Positions 26,069-36,338 are shown, counted from the stretch's first letter. The stretch: 64,000 nt of DNA from Terripilifer ovatus (GCA_029222685.1 JARHVB010000008.1:326685-390684); one strand, 5' to 3'. The notes: a model not told the origin generated them from the sequence alone. Numbers and translations are program-made.

Positions 26069-27169
26069 ATGCTCTTGGATAACGATATCATAGCCGCATA
26101 TGAGACGATGCTGGGCCGGTGCCCTGAGAATCAAGAGGTGATCGCCGGCTGGAAACGCAGCGTCAGCAATCTGTCCGATCTATATCGCGCACTTCGCAGC
26201 AGCGATGAGTATTTTAACGCCAATTCCCATTATGGCTTGTTCCATTCCGTCTCACCCCCGGATGTCGCCTTTCTGCGCTCTTTCCGGAAACCTGGATTGC
26301 AAGGCACGCCCGACAGCGTAACCGATTTTCTGGGAAGCAGAACAAACATCAAATTTATCGGCCCGATCAAGGAACTGGCTGGAACAGTGGAAGATATTCC
26401 GGTTCCCTGCAATTTCCATTCGAAATCCTATGAATGGGTCGGCTCGTTGCGGGCCGTCGATGAAGCCGAACATTTCTTCACAATGATCGAACTGGGCGCC
26501 GGCTGGGGGCCATGGCTCATCGCCTGCGCAATAGCCGCAAGAGACAAAGGCATCGGCAGGATCGATCTGATCGGAATCGAAGGTGACCGGACGCATTGCG
26601 AATTTCTGCACGAACATTTCGTCAACAATGGTTTCGATCCCGCTGAACACCGGCTTGTGCATGCGGTCATCGGCGCAAAATCCGGCGTGGCGCTGTTTCC
26701 AATCGTCGAGAATCCGGCAGACGTCTGGGGCTCGGAACCGCAGTTCTTCGCGGACGTGACGGAGGCACAGAGGGTTGCCGCCTCCGGAGATGAAGGAGAA
26801 ACGTCCCGTTTTGAGGTCGTCCCGGCGCTGTCGCTGGCGGACGTCATTGCCGAGCATCCCGTCATAGATCTCCTGCACATCGATATTCAGGGCGGCGAGG
26901 CAGACGTGCTCGAAGCCGGCGCCGAATTGCTCGACGAGCGGGTTTCACGCGTCGTCATCGGCACGCACCGACGCAGGATCGAAGAGCGGCTGCACAAACT
27001 ATTCCATCGCCTGAACTGGCAATTGGAAGCCGATGATCCATGCCGGTTCGGGACCAACGATCAAGGGCTTGTCCTGACGATGGACGGCACGCAGGTCTGG
27101 AAGAACCGCCGCTTTGCGAAGGCAGCACCGTCGGCGGAAGAACCGGAACACCCTTCTCAGAGCGAATGA
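26069..27169 (+). CDS. FkbM-type methyltransferase with DUF4214-like N-terminus
   Basis: 366 residues. The first 50 (AYETMLGRCPENQEVIAGW, LYRALRSSDEYF) resemble the helical DUF4214/phycobilisome-linker-like module seen in cell-surface proteins. Residues about 135-320 are a SAM-dependent methyltransferase: MIELGAGWGPWL is motif I, LIGIEGD the acidic loop, and LLHIDIQGGEADVLEAG the FkbM hallmark. It likely O-methylates a sugar of the surface polysaccharide. Its last 13 nt overlap the converging kpsT-like gene, an uncommon tail-to-tail overlap. Confidence 0.82.
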   Translation: MLLDNDIIAAYETMLGRCPENQEVIAGWKRSVSNLSDLYRALRSSDEYFNANSHYGLFHSVSPPDVAFLRSFRKPGLQGTPDSVTDFLGSRTNIKFIGPIKELAGTVEDIPVPCNFHSKSYEWVGSLRAVDEAEHFFTMIELGAGWGPWLIACAIAARDKGIGRIDLIGIEGDRTHCEFLHEHFVNNGFDPAEHRLVHAVIGAKSGVALFPIVENPADVWGSEPQFFADVTEAQRVAASGDEGETSRFEVVPALSLADVIAEHPVIDLLHIDIQGGEADVLEAGAELLDERVSRVVIGTHRRRIEERLHKLFHRLNWQLEADDPCRFGTNDQGLVLTMDGTQVWKNRRFAKAAPSAEEPEHPSQSE

Positions 27170-27951
27170 TAAATGCTCAACGCGAAATCGATGTCGTCGA
27201 ATGTCCGTCCGCGGCCGCCCTTGAGAATGATGGCGCGATCGCAGAATTTCTTGAGGATATTGGTGTCGTGACTGACCAGGATCATCGCGCAGTTGGCACG
27301 CTTCACGAACAGCTCATCATAGCATTTTTGATGAAAGCGCTGGTCGCCGACAGATAGAACCTCGTCGATCAGGAAACATTCGAAGTCGATCGCCAACGTC
27401 AGACCGAAGGCCAAGCGCATGTTCATGCCCGAGGAATAATTCTTGACCGGTATAAAAAGTTGACGGCCCAGCTCGGCAAAGTCGTCGACATAGGCCACCA
27501 CATCCTCGACCGGACGATTGTAGATGCGAGCGATGAAACGGATATTGTCGATACCCGTCATCTGGCCTTCCAGTCCGCCGGAAAAAGCCAACGGCCACGA
27601 CATATAAAGGCCCTTGTGCAGATCGCCCGATGTTGGAGGTTCGACCCCGCCGATAATTTTGACGAGGGTGGATTTGCCGGCACCGTTGCGGCCGAGCACA
27701 GCCACTTTTTCACCGGGCTTCACCTCGAACGAAATATTGTCGAGCACGCGCCGTCGGCCGATCGGCGTATGATATTCCTTGACGATATTCGTAAGACGGA
27801 TCGAACGGTCCTTCTTGGCCGGCGCATTTGTCGGCGCCTGCATCGCATGTCTTGCAGCAGCAACTTCGCCCTCCGCCCATTCATAGAGGCGTGCGCCGCT
27901 GCGCACGGCCGCGGGCAAGAATTTTTTCCTGACGGTCGCAAGCGTATTCAA
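27157..27951 (-). CDS. Polysaccharide export ABC transporter ATP-binding protein (KpsT-like)
   Basis: 264 residues from a TTG start at 27951 that overlaps the upstream stop by 4 nt (TTGA) and has GGAG 8 nt before it; 28011 and ATG 27843 are alternatives. Walker A GRNGAGKST is at 87-95, the signature is NYSSGMNMRLAFG, and Walker B FLIDEVLSVGD. SSGM in place of LSGG is characteristic of KpsT/Wzt-type ATPases. About 45 residues precede the ATPase fold, more than in E. coli KpsT. It powers export of capsule-like polysaccharide with the KpsM-like protein encoded at 29193. Confidence 0.88.
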   Translation of the reverse strand: MNTLATVRKKFLPAAVRSGARLYEWAEGEVAAARHAMQAPTNAPAKKDRSIRLTNIVKEYHTPIGRRRVLDNISFEVKPGEKVAVLGRNGAGKSTLVKIIGGVEPPTSGDLHKGLYMSWPLAFSGGLEGQMTGIDNIRFIARIYNRPVEDVVAYVDDFAELGRQLFIPVKNYSSGMNMRLAFGLTLAIDFECFLIDEVLSVGDQRFHQKCYDELFVKRANCAMILVSHDTNILKKFCDRAIILKGGRGRTFDDIDFALSIYHSL

Positions 27952-29153
27952 GCTGAATGCTCCATGGCAATCTCGGAAAGCGACCGGGCGATCAGATAGA
28001 TGATGCCGCACAGGCCGATCATGCCGAGGAGATAGAGGAAGCGGCGCGGATAGGTGTATTGATCCGGCAGATTCGGCTCGACGATCGTTTGCAGATAAAG
28101 ATGCTGGCGATCTGCTTCCTGGCGCGCCTTGAGACGATTGAGCTCGGCGGCGGCAAGCGCACGGCCAGCGATCTCGCGTTCCAGCATGAATTGCTCATAG
28201 ACCTGCAACTTGTTCGACATGGAGTTTTCGTCGCCGACAATGAGCCGTTTGAGCTTGTCGATTTCGCGTCGATACGAGACAGCTTTTTCTTTCAGCGCCG
28301 GAAGGTTCGGATTGCTCGGCGTCATGGCGATCGTCTCGGCAATTGAGCCTTCCAGCTTTGACAATTCGACGGTCATTTTGCCGATCGATTCCAGCCCCGC
28401 AACGGATTCCTTGCCCGGATCCACGGTGCCGGTCTCGTTCCGCCATTTCGAAAGTTTCGCTTCGATCGTCAGGAAATCCGACTTGGTCTGATCGACGATG
28501 ACTCCGGCATATTTCAACGCATCCCGATAGGACCGTTCATTCAGCCGGTTGATCAGGTCTTCTGCATATTTGAGAAGCGCTACCGTCATCGCCTTCGCGT
28601 CTTCGGGGCGGAAGGCAGTCACCTGCAAAGTGCTGATGCCGGTCGCACCTTCGATGTCTACATAGACCATGTCCTTGAAGTGCTTGTAGAGTTTTTCCTT
28701 GGAGTCGCGCGTGAAGAAATTCGGAAACCGGTTGAACATATCGGCTTCGGGCCGCGTCATGATCTGCGCCAGGTTGTTCTTGGCCAGGAGCAGATCGGCC
28801 GCGTCTCTCGAAGTGATATATTCGTTGACGGCGAATGTTTCGTCGTTGGCACGCGACAGCCCTTGGGAGGATACGAGCGAGGCGATGCCATCCATCGGCG
28901 TCGACGACGATGAGCGGACGATAAAACGCGCTTCCGAAACGTAGCGATCCGATGCAATGAAAAACAGATAGATCGCCGAGAAGAAGACCGGAATGATCAC
29001 GGTCACGATGAACAGCATATGTTCGCGCAGAAACGACTTTGCTTCCGGCTCCGGCGCATCATCTTCGTAAGGGACGAGATGGCCGCGCATATGCAGCGGC
29101 CTCAGTTCGATCTGCCGTACGATGATCGGTTCGTCTTGAGCGACTTCGGTCAT
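27948..29153 (-). CDS. Capsule export inner-membrane/periplasmic adaptor (KpsE-like), copy 1
   Basis: 401 residues. Cytoplasmic N-terminus, a membrane segment near 46-66 (MLFIVTVIIPVFFSAIYLFF), a long periplasmic part with coiled-coil helices (about 190-350), and a second membrane segment near 372-392. The DRYVSEARFIVRS start of the periplasmic domain and the conserved EPNLPDQYTYPRRF before TM2 are KpsE/BexC (PCP-family) features. It bridges the inner-membrane ABC complex to the outer-membrane exporter. It is followed directly by kpsT with a 4-nt overlap. Confidence 0.87.
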   Translation of the reverse strand: MTEVAQDEPIIVRQIELRPLHMRGHLVPYEDDAPEPEAKSFLREHMLFIVTVIIPVFFSAIYLFFIASDRYVSEARFIVRSSSSTPMDGIASLVSSQGLSRANDETFAVNEYITSRDAADLLLAKNNLAQIMTRPEADMFNRFPNFFTRDSKEKLYKHFKDMVYVDIEGATGISTLQVTAFRPEDAKAMTVALLKYAEDLINRLNERSYRDALKYAGVIVDQTKSDFLTIEAKLSKWRNETGTVDPGKESVAGLESIGKMTVELSKLEGSIAETIAMTPSNPNLPALKEKAVSYRREIDKLKRLIVGDENSMSNKLQVYEQFMLEREIAGRALAAAELNRLKARQEADRQHLYLQTIVEPNLPDQYTYPRRFLYLLGMIGLCGIIYLIARSLSEIAMEHSA

Positions 29154-29192
29154 TCCAAAACCTGCAAAGGACAGCTAGCTGCGCACATCACA

Positions 29193-30017
29193 TCACACCA
29201 ACTGCACGTGGCGCTGGGCATACAACACGAGAGGCAACCCGATACCTGTCAGAGCCACGCACCATGCGACCATGTACCAGGGGTCGTACATCGTAACCAC
29301 ATCGGGCGGAAACACGCCGCTGCGAAACATCTCGCTGCCATGCACCAGCGGCGAATACAGCAGGATGTCGCGAATCTTGGCCGGCATCCAATCGACCATA
29401 TAGAACGTGCCGGTGATCGGCAGGGTCAGATACATGACCGGATGGATAAACCGCTCCAGCGCATCACTGAGCTCGGTCGCTGCGGCGATGATGAGTCCGA
29501 AGCCGAATGCGAACCAGGCCGTCAGCAACCAGCCGCCGAACAAGGCCAGGGGGTCGTTCATCGAGGGCATAAATCCCAGCAACCAGAGCGGCAGATAGGC
29601 GATCAGAAATGCCGCCAGGATACCGATCGTCTCCAGCAGAGAACGGGCCAGCAGAATATCGAAAAATTTGATGTTGGTATGAAAGATGAGGTTGGCGCTG
29701 CGGCGCATGCCGTGCATCGATTTGAAGACGATAAGGCGCCACATCGTCAGCATTGAATAGCCGGTCAGTGCGAACGGCACGACGCCCACGGCCGAATTGT
29801 GGCTCTGGTGAGTAATGCTCCAGAGCGCCATCACGCCGCATGTCAGCAGCAGCGGTTCGCCGATGACCCAGAAGAAGCCGAGATTCTCGTGGCCGTAGCG
29901 CCCCATCGCATCGCGGATCATCAGCGCCGCAACCACGCGCGCCTGCACGCGACCGCCGACGGCCAGGCTGGATCTGCGCGAACGGGTATCGAAAAAGGAA
30001 AACGGTCGGGCGCTCAT
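29193..30017 (-). CDS. Polysaccharide export ABC-2 permease (KpsM-like)
   Basis: 274 residues with about six membrane segments. VVAALMIRDAMGRYGHENLGFFWVI is the amphipathic N-terminal region of ABC-2 exporters, and MVDWMPAKIRDILLYSPLVHGSEMFR is the re-entrant C-terminal signature of KpsM. ATG 30017 shares one base with the preceding stop (TGATG). With the KpsT-like ATPase it forms the inner-membrane exporter. It sits between two KpsE-like genes. Confidence 0.9.
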   Translation of the reverse strand: MSARPFSFFDTRSRRSSLAVGGRVQARVVAALMIRDAMGRYGHENLGFFWVIGEPLLLTCGVMALWSITHQSHNSAVGVVPFALTGYSMLTMWRLIVFKSMHGMRRSANLIFHTNIKFFDILLARSLLETIGILAAFLIAYLPLWLLGFMPSMNDPLALFGGWLLTAWFAFGFGLIIAAATELSDALERFIHPVMYLTLPITGTFYMVDWMPAKIRDILLYSPLVHGSEMFRSGVFPPDVVTMYDPWYMVAWCVALTGIGLPLVLYAQRHVQLV

Positions 30018-31210
30018 CAGTTTGTATGCTCCTGCGCGCCCGCCGTCAGCAGCCACAAGACCGCAGACAGCATCGAGCAAACGACGAGATAGGTCGCGAT
30101 CATGCGTATCCGCTCCGGCTCGGTGGACTGATCGGGCAGATTGGGAGCGACGATCTGCTCGACATAAATCTGCTGGCGCCGCGCTTCCTGGCGCGCGGTT
30201 TCCAGCGAAGCGCTTGCATTCGTCAGCCCCTTCTCGGCAATGTCCCGGAGGAGCGCGAGCCGTTCATAAGTCTCGATCTTGGTCGCCAGGCCTGAATCGC
30301 TGCCGGCAAGCTTGTCGCGCTCCGCATCGATTCTTGCCTTCAGGGAATCGGCGCGGACAATGCGCGCCGCAATACCCGGATTGTTCGGCGTCAGTTTCTT
30401 CATTTCCTGGATTTGCGCCAGAACCTGCGCATTCTCTGTCGCCAACGACGTGATCGTGTCCAGAACCGAGGCCGAATTTTTCGACGGATCTATGATCAAT
30501 TCACGGTTGCGGTATTGAGCCAGATTTTTTTGTGCCGTGATCAGATCCTGGACGGCGCTGTTGACGCTGGCCTGCGCCGATTCGACCGTGTCCCTTTGCG
30601 CACGCACATTCATGCGGTTGACCATTTCCTCCGAGAGCTGCATCAACGCCTCGGCGATCTTTTTGGCATCCTCCGGCTGAAACGCGACGACACGAACCGT
30701 CGTGATGCCCTTCGACTGGTCCTGCACGACGGTGACTCGGTCGAGATAATACTCATACAACCGTTCGAAACTGTCGTTTTTGGGCAGCCAGAACCGCGGG
30801 AACCGCGAAAAAATATCGGCATGAGGATCGGAGAAAATCTTCCGCAGCGGCAACCGCGTCTCAAGTGCCTGGACTGCGTCACGGGAGAGCATGAAATTCT
30901 GGACCGCATTCGCGTCATCGACGGCGCGCGAAATGCCGAACGTCTGGAAAATCATCTCCAGGCCCGTCATGCGGCGGCTGGAAACGCTGCGCACGATAAT
31001 ATTCGTCTCGGAGACATATCTGTCTGCCGCAAATAGGCCGTAATATAGAACGGCAAATAGAACCGGAAATATAATAAGCGAAATCAATAACCTGCGAATA
31101 AGCCGCGCTTTGATTTGCGATTTGTGCAGGACCTTGTCGACGACGCCGGGAGCGAGCAAGGCGCCATTCCGCGAAAAGCTCGCGGTGATGTCGGTCAAAT
31201 TCACGGCCAT
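30017..31210 (-). CDS. Capsule export inner-membrane/periplasmic adaptor (KpsE-like), copy 2
   Basis: 397 residues, the same fold as the 27948-29153 protein: TM1 near 40-62 (LLISLIIFPVLFAVLYYGLF), DRYVSETNIIVRSVSS, a coiled-coil centre, APNLPDQSTEPERIR and TM2 near 370-390. Sequence similarity to copy 1 is clear at both ends and weak in the coiled coil, so the duplication is old or one copy was acquired separately. First gene of the export operon 31210-27157; AAGGAAAG precedes the ATG. Confidence 0.87.
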   Translation of the reverse strand: MAVNLTDITASFSRNGALLAPGVVDKVLHKSQIKARLIRRLLISLIIFPVLFAVLYYGLFAADRYVSETNIIVRSVSSRRMTGLEMIFQTFGISRAVDDANAVQNFMLSRDAVQALETRLPLRKIFSDPHADIFSRFPRFWLPKNDSFERLYEYYLDRVTVVQDQSKGITTVRVVAFQPEDAKKIAEALMQLSEEMVNRMNVRAQRDTVESAQASVNSAVQDLITAQKNLAQYRNRELIIDPSKNSASVLDTITSLATENAQVLAQIQEMKKLTPNNPGIAARIVRADSLKARIDAERDKLAGSDSGLATKIETYERLALLRDIAEKGLTNASASLETARQEARRQQIYVEQIVAPNLPDQSTEPERIRMIATYLVVCSMLSAVLWLLTAGAQEHTN

Positions 31211-31300
31211 AAAGACGACTTTCCTTCAAAAGGCATATGAACGACTAGTCTGGCCATTGCTGATCGGCACCCACGAACTCGCACACGCTACACCCGGCAG

Positions 31301-31317
31301 TTATGGCCGGACCATAA
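31301..31317. promoter_or_regulatory. Inverted repeat in the divergent capsule promoter region
   Basis: TTATGG (31301-31306) and CCATAA (31312-31317) flank a 5-bp spacer in the 287-nt gap 31211-31497, between the export operon and the divergent orphan gene. Candidate operator. The rest of the gap is relatively AT-rich and likely contains both promoters, which I could not place reliably. Confidence 0.35.
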
Positions 31318-31497
31318 TCGCACAAGTGAATTTCTTTACCTTTAACGCCAATTTTGGCAAAATTCCGCGTACTGGCCGGGCTGTAAGGAAGCTGGACGTC
31401 CCTTCTTTCGACGCGATTACCTAGTTATATCGGGCCAGATTCGGATTAGTCCGCTGGTTCGCATCGCTCTTGACTATCTGAACTGGAAATTTCAGCG

Positions 31498-32589
31498 ATG
31501 TTGCTCAGCATATTCGGTACGCAATCGACGCTCTCCATCTCATTTGCCAGAATCCTAGAGGTTATAGCCAGGAATACGCTGGGCGAAACTGTAGCCGTTC
31601 ATGCTGCGGCAATTGAGCAATTGCGCGAAGCCTGGAGTGCGATGCCGGCATCGGCGCGTCAGGCAGTTGTTCTTTATTCCGACTGCCCACACCCCAGCCT
31701 GACCAAGCTCCTGATCGATACCGGCGCCGCCATCGTCGTCTGCATTGACGATTTCGCCAGCGTCGTTGGCTTTCAGATGATCAACACGGGGAAGGATTTC
31801 GTCGCCTCGGTACGCATGAGCACGTTGACCTTCACTGCCATCGAACCGCTTCTGCAAACCCGCAATCTGTTGACGATCACCGCCGCGAAATATGACGCTC
31901 CCCTCACGGAGATCGTCTCGGAACTCGCTGATTTCTATGGCATTAAAATCAATCCAGAGCAGTTTGACGCAATTCTGGACCGTCTCGGCCACGGCGCCGG
32001 AAGAAGCGCTTCGCTTCGCGACTTCATAGCCGCCGAATTTCCCGAATGGCGGCCGGTCGAGGCTGCTCTTTCGGCCCTTATAGGCAGCGACCGCAAGCTG
32101 GTCGAAAATCTGGCGCAGCAATATTCCGCGATCGGCGAAGGCCGGGCATTCGACGAAGTCTATTGGCCGCGCTCGTTCTTTCAATATGGCGACGTGCCGG
32201 ACCGTCCCCTCGATGGATCGGTCATCCTGACCGGCCCGGCAAGAATCGTTTTCTTCGGTCCCTATCTGCATGTGCCGCCAGGAGTGTGGAACGCCGAAGT
32301 GCAGATCGAAGTCACCGATTGCCGGATGGATACCATTGCCTATGCCGACATTTTCAACGGTGAAGTCGTGCTGAGCGCCGTGTCCATGAGGTTTCCGCGC
32401 AGAGGCGTTTATGCCTTTGATATACCGTTCGAAACCTCCAACCCCCATAGACCGATAGAAATCCGCATGCATCTGCTGAAAGGCGCCATCGAGGGCGAGC
32501 TTCTGCTCCACGGCGCCCGCATCACACGGACGCTGTCGAACGTGTCACCCATCGCCGCGCAAATTTTCATGACAGCCGCCACCGGATGA
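31498..32589 (+). CDS. Unrecognised 363-residue protein of the capsule locus
   Basis: I do not recognise this family with confidence. The N-terminal half (about 1-215) looks alpha/beta, with hydrophobic strands such as AVVLYSDCPHPSLTKLLID and AAIVVCIDDFASVVGF; there is no P-loop or nucleotide-sugar motif. The C-terminal half (about 235-350) looks like a beta-sandwich (IVFFGPYLHVPPGVWNAEVQ, GELLLHGARITRT). No signal peptide or membrane segment is evident. It is divergent from the export operon and upstream of gmd (161 nt), so a role in polysaccharide assembly or modification is inferred only from position. Confidence 0.8.
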   Translation: MLLSIFGTQSTLSISFARILEVIARNTLGETVAVHAAAIEQLREAWSAMPASARQAVVLYSDCPHPSLTKLLIDTGAAIVVCIDDFASVVGFQMINTGKDFVASVRMSTLTFTAIEPLLQTRNLLTITAAKYDAPLTEIVSELADFYGIKINPEQFDAILDRLGHGAGRSASLRDFIAAEFPEWRPVEAALSALIGSDRKLVENLAQQYSAIGEGRAFDEVYWPRSFFQYGDVPDRPLDGSVILTGPARIVFFGPYLHVPPGVWNAEVQIEVTDCRMDTIAYADIFNGEVVLSAVSMRFPRRGVYAFDIPFETSNPHRPIEIRMHLLKGAIEGELLLHGARITRTLSNVSPIAAQIFMTAATG

Positions 32590-32624
32590 ACCACGACACA
32601 ACAACGAAGGCGACAAACCTATGA

Positions 32625-33746
<1,122 letters not shown>

Positions 33747-33758
33747 CGTCCAGCATAG

Positions 33759-34754
33759 ATGTCAGTCACGAGTTCCACCTCAATTCCATTCCGCAAGGTC
33801 CTGCTGACCGGCGGATCCGGATTCGTCGGGTCATGGCTGACCCCGGCCCTGCGGCAATTGCTGCCGGAGGCCACGTTGCATGTCTTGACGCGACATGGAG
33901 AGCCCTTCAGCCAACCGGGCTGGACGGCGATAGAGGCGAATCTCGCCGATCCGAAAGCCATCGCCCAGGTCGTCGAAAGCATCAGGCCCGACCTCATCCT
34001 GCATCTCGCCGCCCAATCCTCGGTCGCATTGTCGCTGAACGCGGAAGAAGAAACGTGGCGGATCAACCTGATTGGGACCTTCGGGCTTGCCTCGGCCTGC
34101 GCCAAATTCGCGCCTGACGTGACATTCATCCAGGTCAGCACCGCAGAGACCTATGGCGCCAGCTTTAACGATGGACCTGCCGACGAGAACACAGTTTGCC
34201 GGCCGCAGAATGTCTATGCACGGTCCAAGTTCGCTGCCGAACTGATGCTTGCGGATGTTTTGCCTTCGACCGCGCGTTTGATTGTCGTGCGGCCGTTCAA
34301 CCATACCGGCCCCGGGCAGGATCGCCGCTTTGTCCTGCCGTCATTTGCAGCGCAGATTGCTGCCATCGAACGTGGCGAGCAGGAACCCGTCCTCAACGTC
34401 GGCAATCTCAGCGCCCAGCGCGATTTTCTCGATGTACGCGACGTTGTCGCCGCCTATGCCGCAATCGTCAGCAATGCGGACAAATTTTCCCCTCGCGAAA
34501 CCCTCAACATCGCCTCGGGCCTCGCCGTTCCCATCGAGCAGCTTCTGGATAAGTTGAAAGCGATGGCCACGAAGGATTTTGAAATCCGGATTGACCCGCA
34601 GCGCATGCGTCCATCCGAAATTCCCGTCACGGTCGGCCATGCGCAGAAGCTGACGGCTCTCACGGGCTGGCGGCCGCAGTTTTCAATCGATGAAACGCTG
34701 GCCACTCTGCTGGCTTATTGGCGGCACCGCCACGAAAACGCCAAATCGCCTTGA
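33759..34754 (+). CDS. rmd: GDP-4-keto-6-deoxy-D-mannose reductase (GDP-D-rhamnose synthesis)
   Basis: 331 residues, extended SDR. TGGSGFVG at 17-24, Ser127/Thr128 and Tyr153-Lys157 (YARSK) are the catalytic residues, and VRPFNHTGPGQ is the Rmd hallmark. It reduces the Gmd product to GDP-D-rhamnose. Gmd plus Rmd directly implies D-rhamnose (6-deoxy-D-mannose) in the polysaccharide; the alternative GDP-L-fucose route would need a GMER-type epimerase-reductase, whose motifs differ. It ends 24 nt from the converging FkbM gene. Confidence 0.9.
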   Translation: MSVTSSTSIPFRKVLLTGGSGFVGSWLTPALRQLLPEATLHVLTRHGEPFSQPGWTAIEANLADPKAIAQVVESIRPDLILHLAAQSSVALSLNAEEETWRINLIGTFGLASACAKFAPDVTFIQVSTAETYGASFNDGPADENTVCRPQNVYARSKFAAELMLADVLPSTARLIVVRPFNHTGPGQDRRFVLPSFAAQIAAIERGEQEPVLNVGNLSAQRDFLDVRDVVAAYAAIVSNADKFSPRETLNIASGLAVPIEQLLDKLKAMATKDFEIRIDPQRMRPSEIPVTVGHAQKLTALTGWRPQFSIDETLATLLAYWRHRHENAKSP

Positions 34755-34778
34755 TCGGCGCACGGAATTTCGCTCCGT

Positions 34779-35768
34779 TTATCTGGTCGGGAGCACAGCC
34801 GAAATGAAGCGGTGCAAGGGGCGGGCGAGTTCGCCATGTGCCTTCAGCAACTGTCTGTGCTGTTCGGTCATCAATTCGTTCTGCGCGGCAATGAGATCGA
34901 GGCGATCCTGCGCCAGGCGAACCATTTCATTCTTGGCTGTCTCGACGCTCGACAGCAGAGCACGCGTCGCCTCCAGCTGCGCGGTCAATTCCATTGTCGC
35001 GCGATGCATCTCCAGCATGCGCTTGAAATGCTCGGCCTGATCGAGAACAAAATTGTCGAAGACGCACGGCGGCAATTGGAAATAGTCGTTCCGCCATGCG
35101 TCTTCGTCCCTGAGGTAATAGCGATTCAACCCATCGAAATAGGCAAACTGATACCCGCGTTGGAGCAGAAACGGCTCCCAGCCGTCCCACGCGGGTTCCT
35201 GGCAGTTCACCTTTGTCGCCTCGACCACGATGATCCGCGGCCGGTATGTCGTGAACTCCGCGTTCTCGATGATTTCGATCTCGGCGCCTTCGACATCGAT
35301 CTTGAGGAAATCGACAACCTGCTCCTTGCAATAAGTCTCAAACAATTGATCGAGACTGAGCATTTTGACGGCGACACTGCCGACGAATGAATAGCCTTCC
35401 GGAAGCGCAGGCCCATCGTCCGGACCCTGGATTCTCGAAAGACCGACACCGTTGGAAATCCATAGCCGGCCATCGTCTCTCGGCTTGCCGATCGCGCAAT
35501 CGACATTGATGTCTCGCGGCCGCTGTTCGACGAGCAAAGCAAACGCTTCCGGGTTCGGTTCGACGTTCACACCGCGCCAACCGAAATTGTAGAACCAGCG
35601 GGTCACCGAATGAATCGTGGGATCACTCGCACCTATATCGACGTAAAAGCCCTGCTCGACATCCTGCAGCGCCCGCCGCAGCAGGACGTCTTCAAAATTC
35701 TGCGCGAAGCTGGTCATCGGCGGCAGCCAACGCCCGTCTTCCCTTACTCTTGGAGATTTCATATCCAT
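34779..35768 (-). CDS. FkbM-family methyltransferase with C-terminal coiled coil
   Basis: 329 residues. SFAQNFEDVLLRRAL, FYVDIGASDP and GWRGVNVEPNP are the classic FkbM start with SAM motif I; VDFLKIDVEGAEIEIIE is motif IV. Residues about 250-315 are polar helical repeats likely to form a coiled coil (ATMELTAQLEATRALL). It probably O-methylates a rhamnose or another sugar of the capsule. It differs from the 26069 FkbM protein in having no DUF4214-like start. The 81-nt gap upstream contains nothing clear. Confidence 0.87.
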   Translation of the reverse strand: MDMKSPRVREDGRWLPPMTSFAQNFEDVLLRRALQDVEQGFYVDIGASDPTIHSVTRWFYNFGWRGVNVEPNPEAFALLVEQRPRDINVDCAIGKPRDDGRLWISNGVGLSRIQGPDDGPALPEGYSFVGSVAVKMLSLDQLFETYCKEQVVDFLKIDVEGAEIEIIENAEFTTYRPRIIVVEATKVNCQEPAWDGWEPFLLQRGYQFAYFDGLNRYYLRDEDAWRNDYFQLPPCVFDNFVLDQAEHFKRMLEMHRATMELTAQLEATRALLSSVETAKNEMVRLAQDRLDLIAAQNELMTEQHRQLLKAHGELARPLHRFISAVLPTR

Positions 35769-35849
35769 CCGGTTATCCGGTTACGCAACACAAGATTTCA
35801 ACCACAAATAACGCACAACCCGGCTATTTTAAGTAGCAGCCGGATCGTC

Positions 35850-36338
35850 TCATTCCATCGGCAAAGCGAACGTGCTTTTCACCTGCTTGAGGGCGAAGCT
35901 TGATTCGATCGAGCGCACGCCTTCCACGCGGGTCAGTTTGTCGCGCAGGAAAGTCTCATAGGCCGGCAGATCGGCGACGACCACGCGCAGCAAATAGTCG
36001 CAGACCCCTGTCATCAGATAGGCCTCCACGACTTCGGGGAAGCGGGCGAGCGCCTTGTCGAAGCGCTGCAATTCCTCCTCGCGCTGCCGCTCCAGTTTGA
36101 CCTGTACGAAGACGCTGATCGGCAGGCCGATACGCGCCTGATCGACGACTGCCGAATAGCCGCGGATGATCCCCGCCTCTTCCAGCAGGCGGACCCTGCG
36201 CAGACAGGGCGAAATCGTCAGGCCGACCTTTTCGGCCAGTTCCTGCACTGCCATACGGCCGTCCCGCTGCAGATGACTGAGAATCTTCCGGTCGATCTGA
36301 TCTATTTGCCGATTGGCTGTTTTCTGCAAAATCTTCAC
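35850..36338 (-). CDS. Lrp/AsnC-family transcriptional regulator
   Basis: 162 residues: helix-turn-helix at about 12-60 (IDRKILSHLQRDGRMAVQELAEKVGLTISPCLRRVRLLE) and a RAM ligand-binding domain (VEAYLMTGVCDYLLRVVV). The start is GTG 36338. It is divergent from the AceE/MdeB-type E1 gene, the same arrangement as mdeR-mdeB in Pseudomonas putida, where the regulator senses methionine-derived metabolites (from memory). It likely controls the E1 gene through the inverted repeat in the shared gap. Confidence 0.9.
   Translation of the reverse strand: MKILQKTANRQIDQIDRKILSHLQRDGRMAVQELAEKVGLTISPCLRRVRLLEEAGIIRGYSAVVDQARIGLPISVFVQVKLERQREEELQRFDKALARFPEVVEAYLMTGVCDYLLRVVVADLPAYETFLRDKLTRVEGVRSIESSFALKQVKSTFALPME

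Noticed and set aside
27843..28011. KpsT start at ATG 28011 or ATG 27843
   Set aside because: 28011 would need a 63-nt overlap into the KpsE-like gene and has no good ribosome-binding site; 27843 has only a weak one. TTG 27951 overlaps the stop by 4 nt with GGAG upstream, so it was preferred; the choice is not certain.
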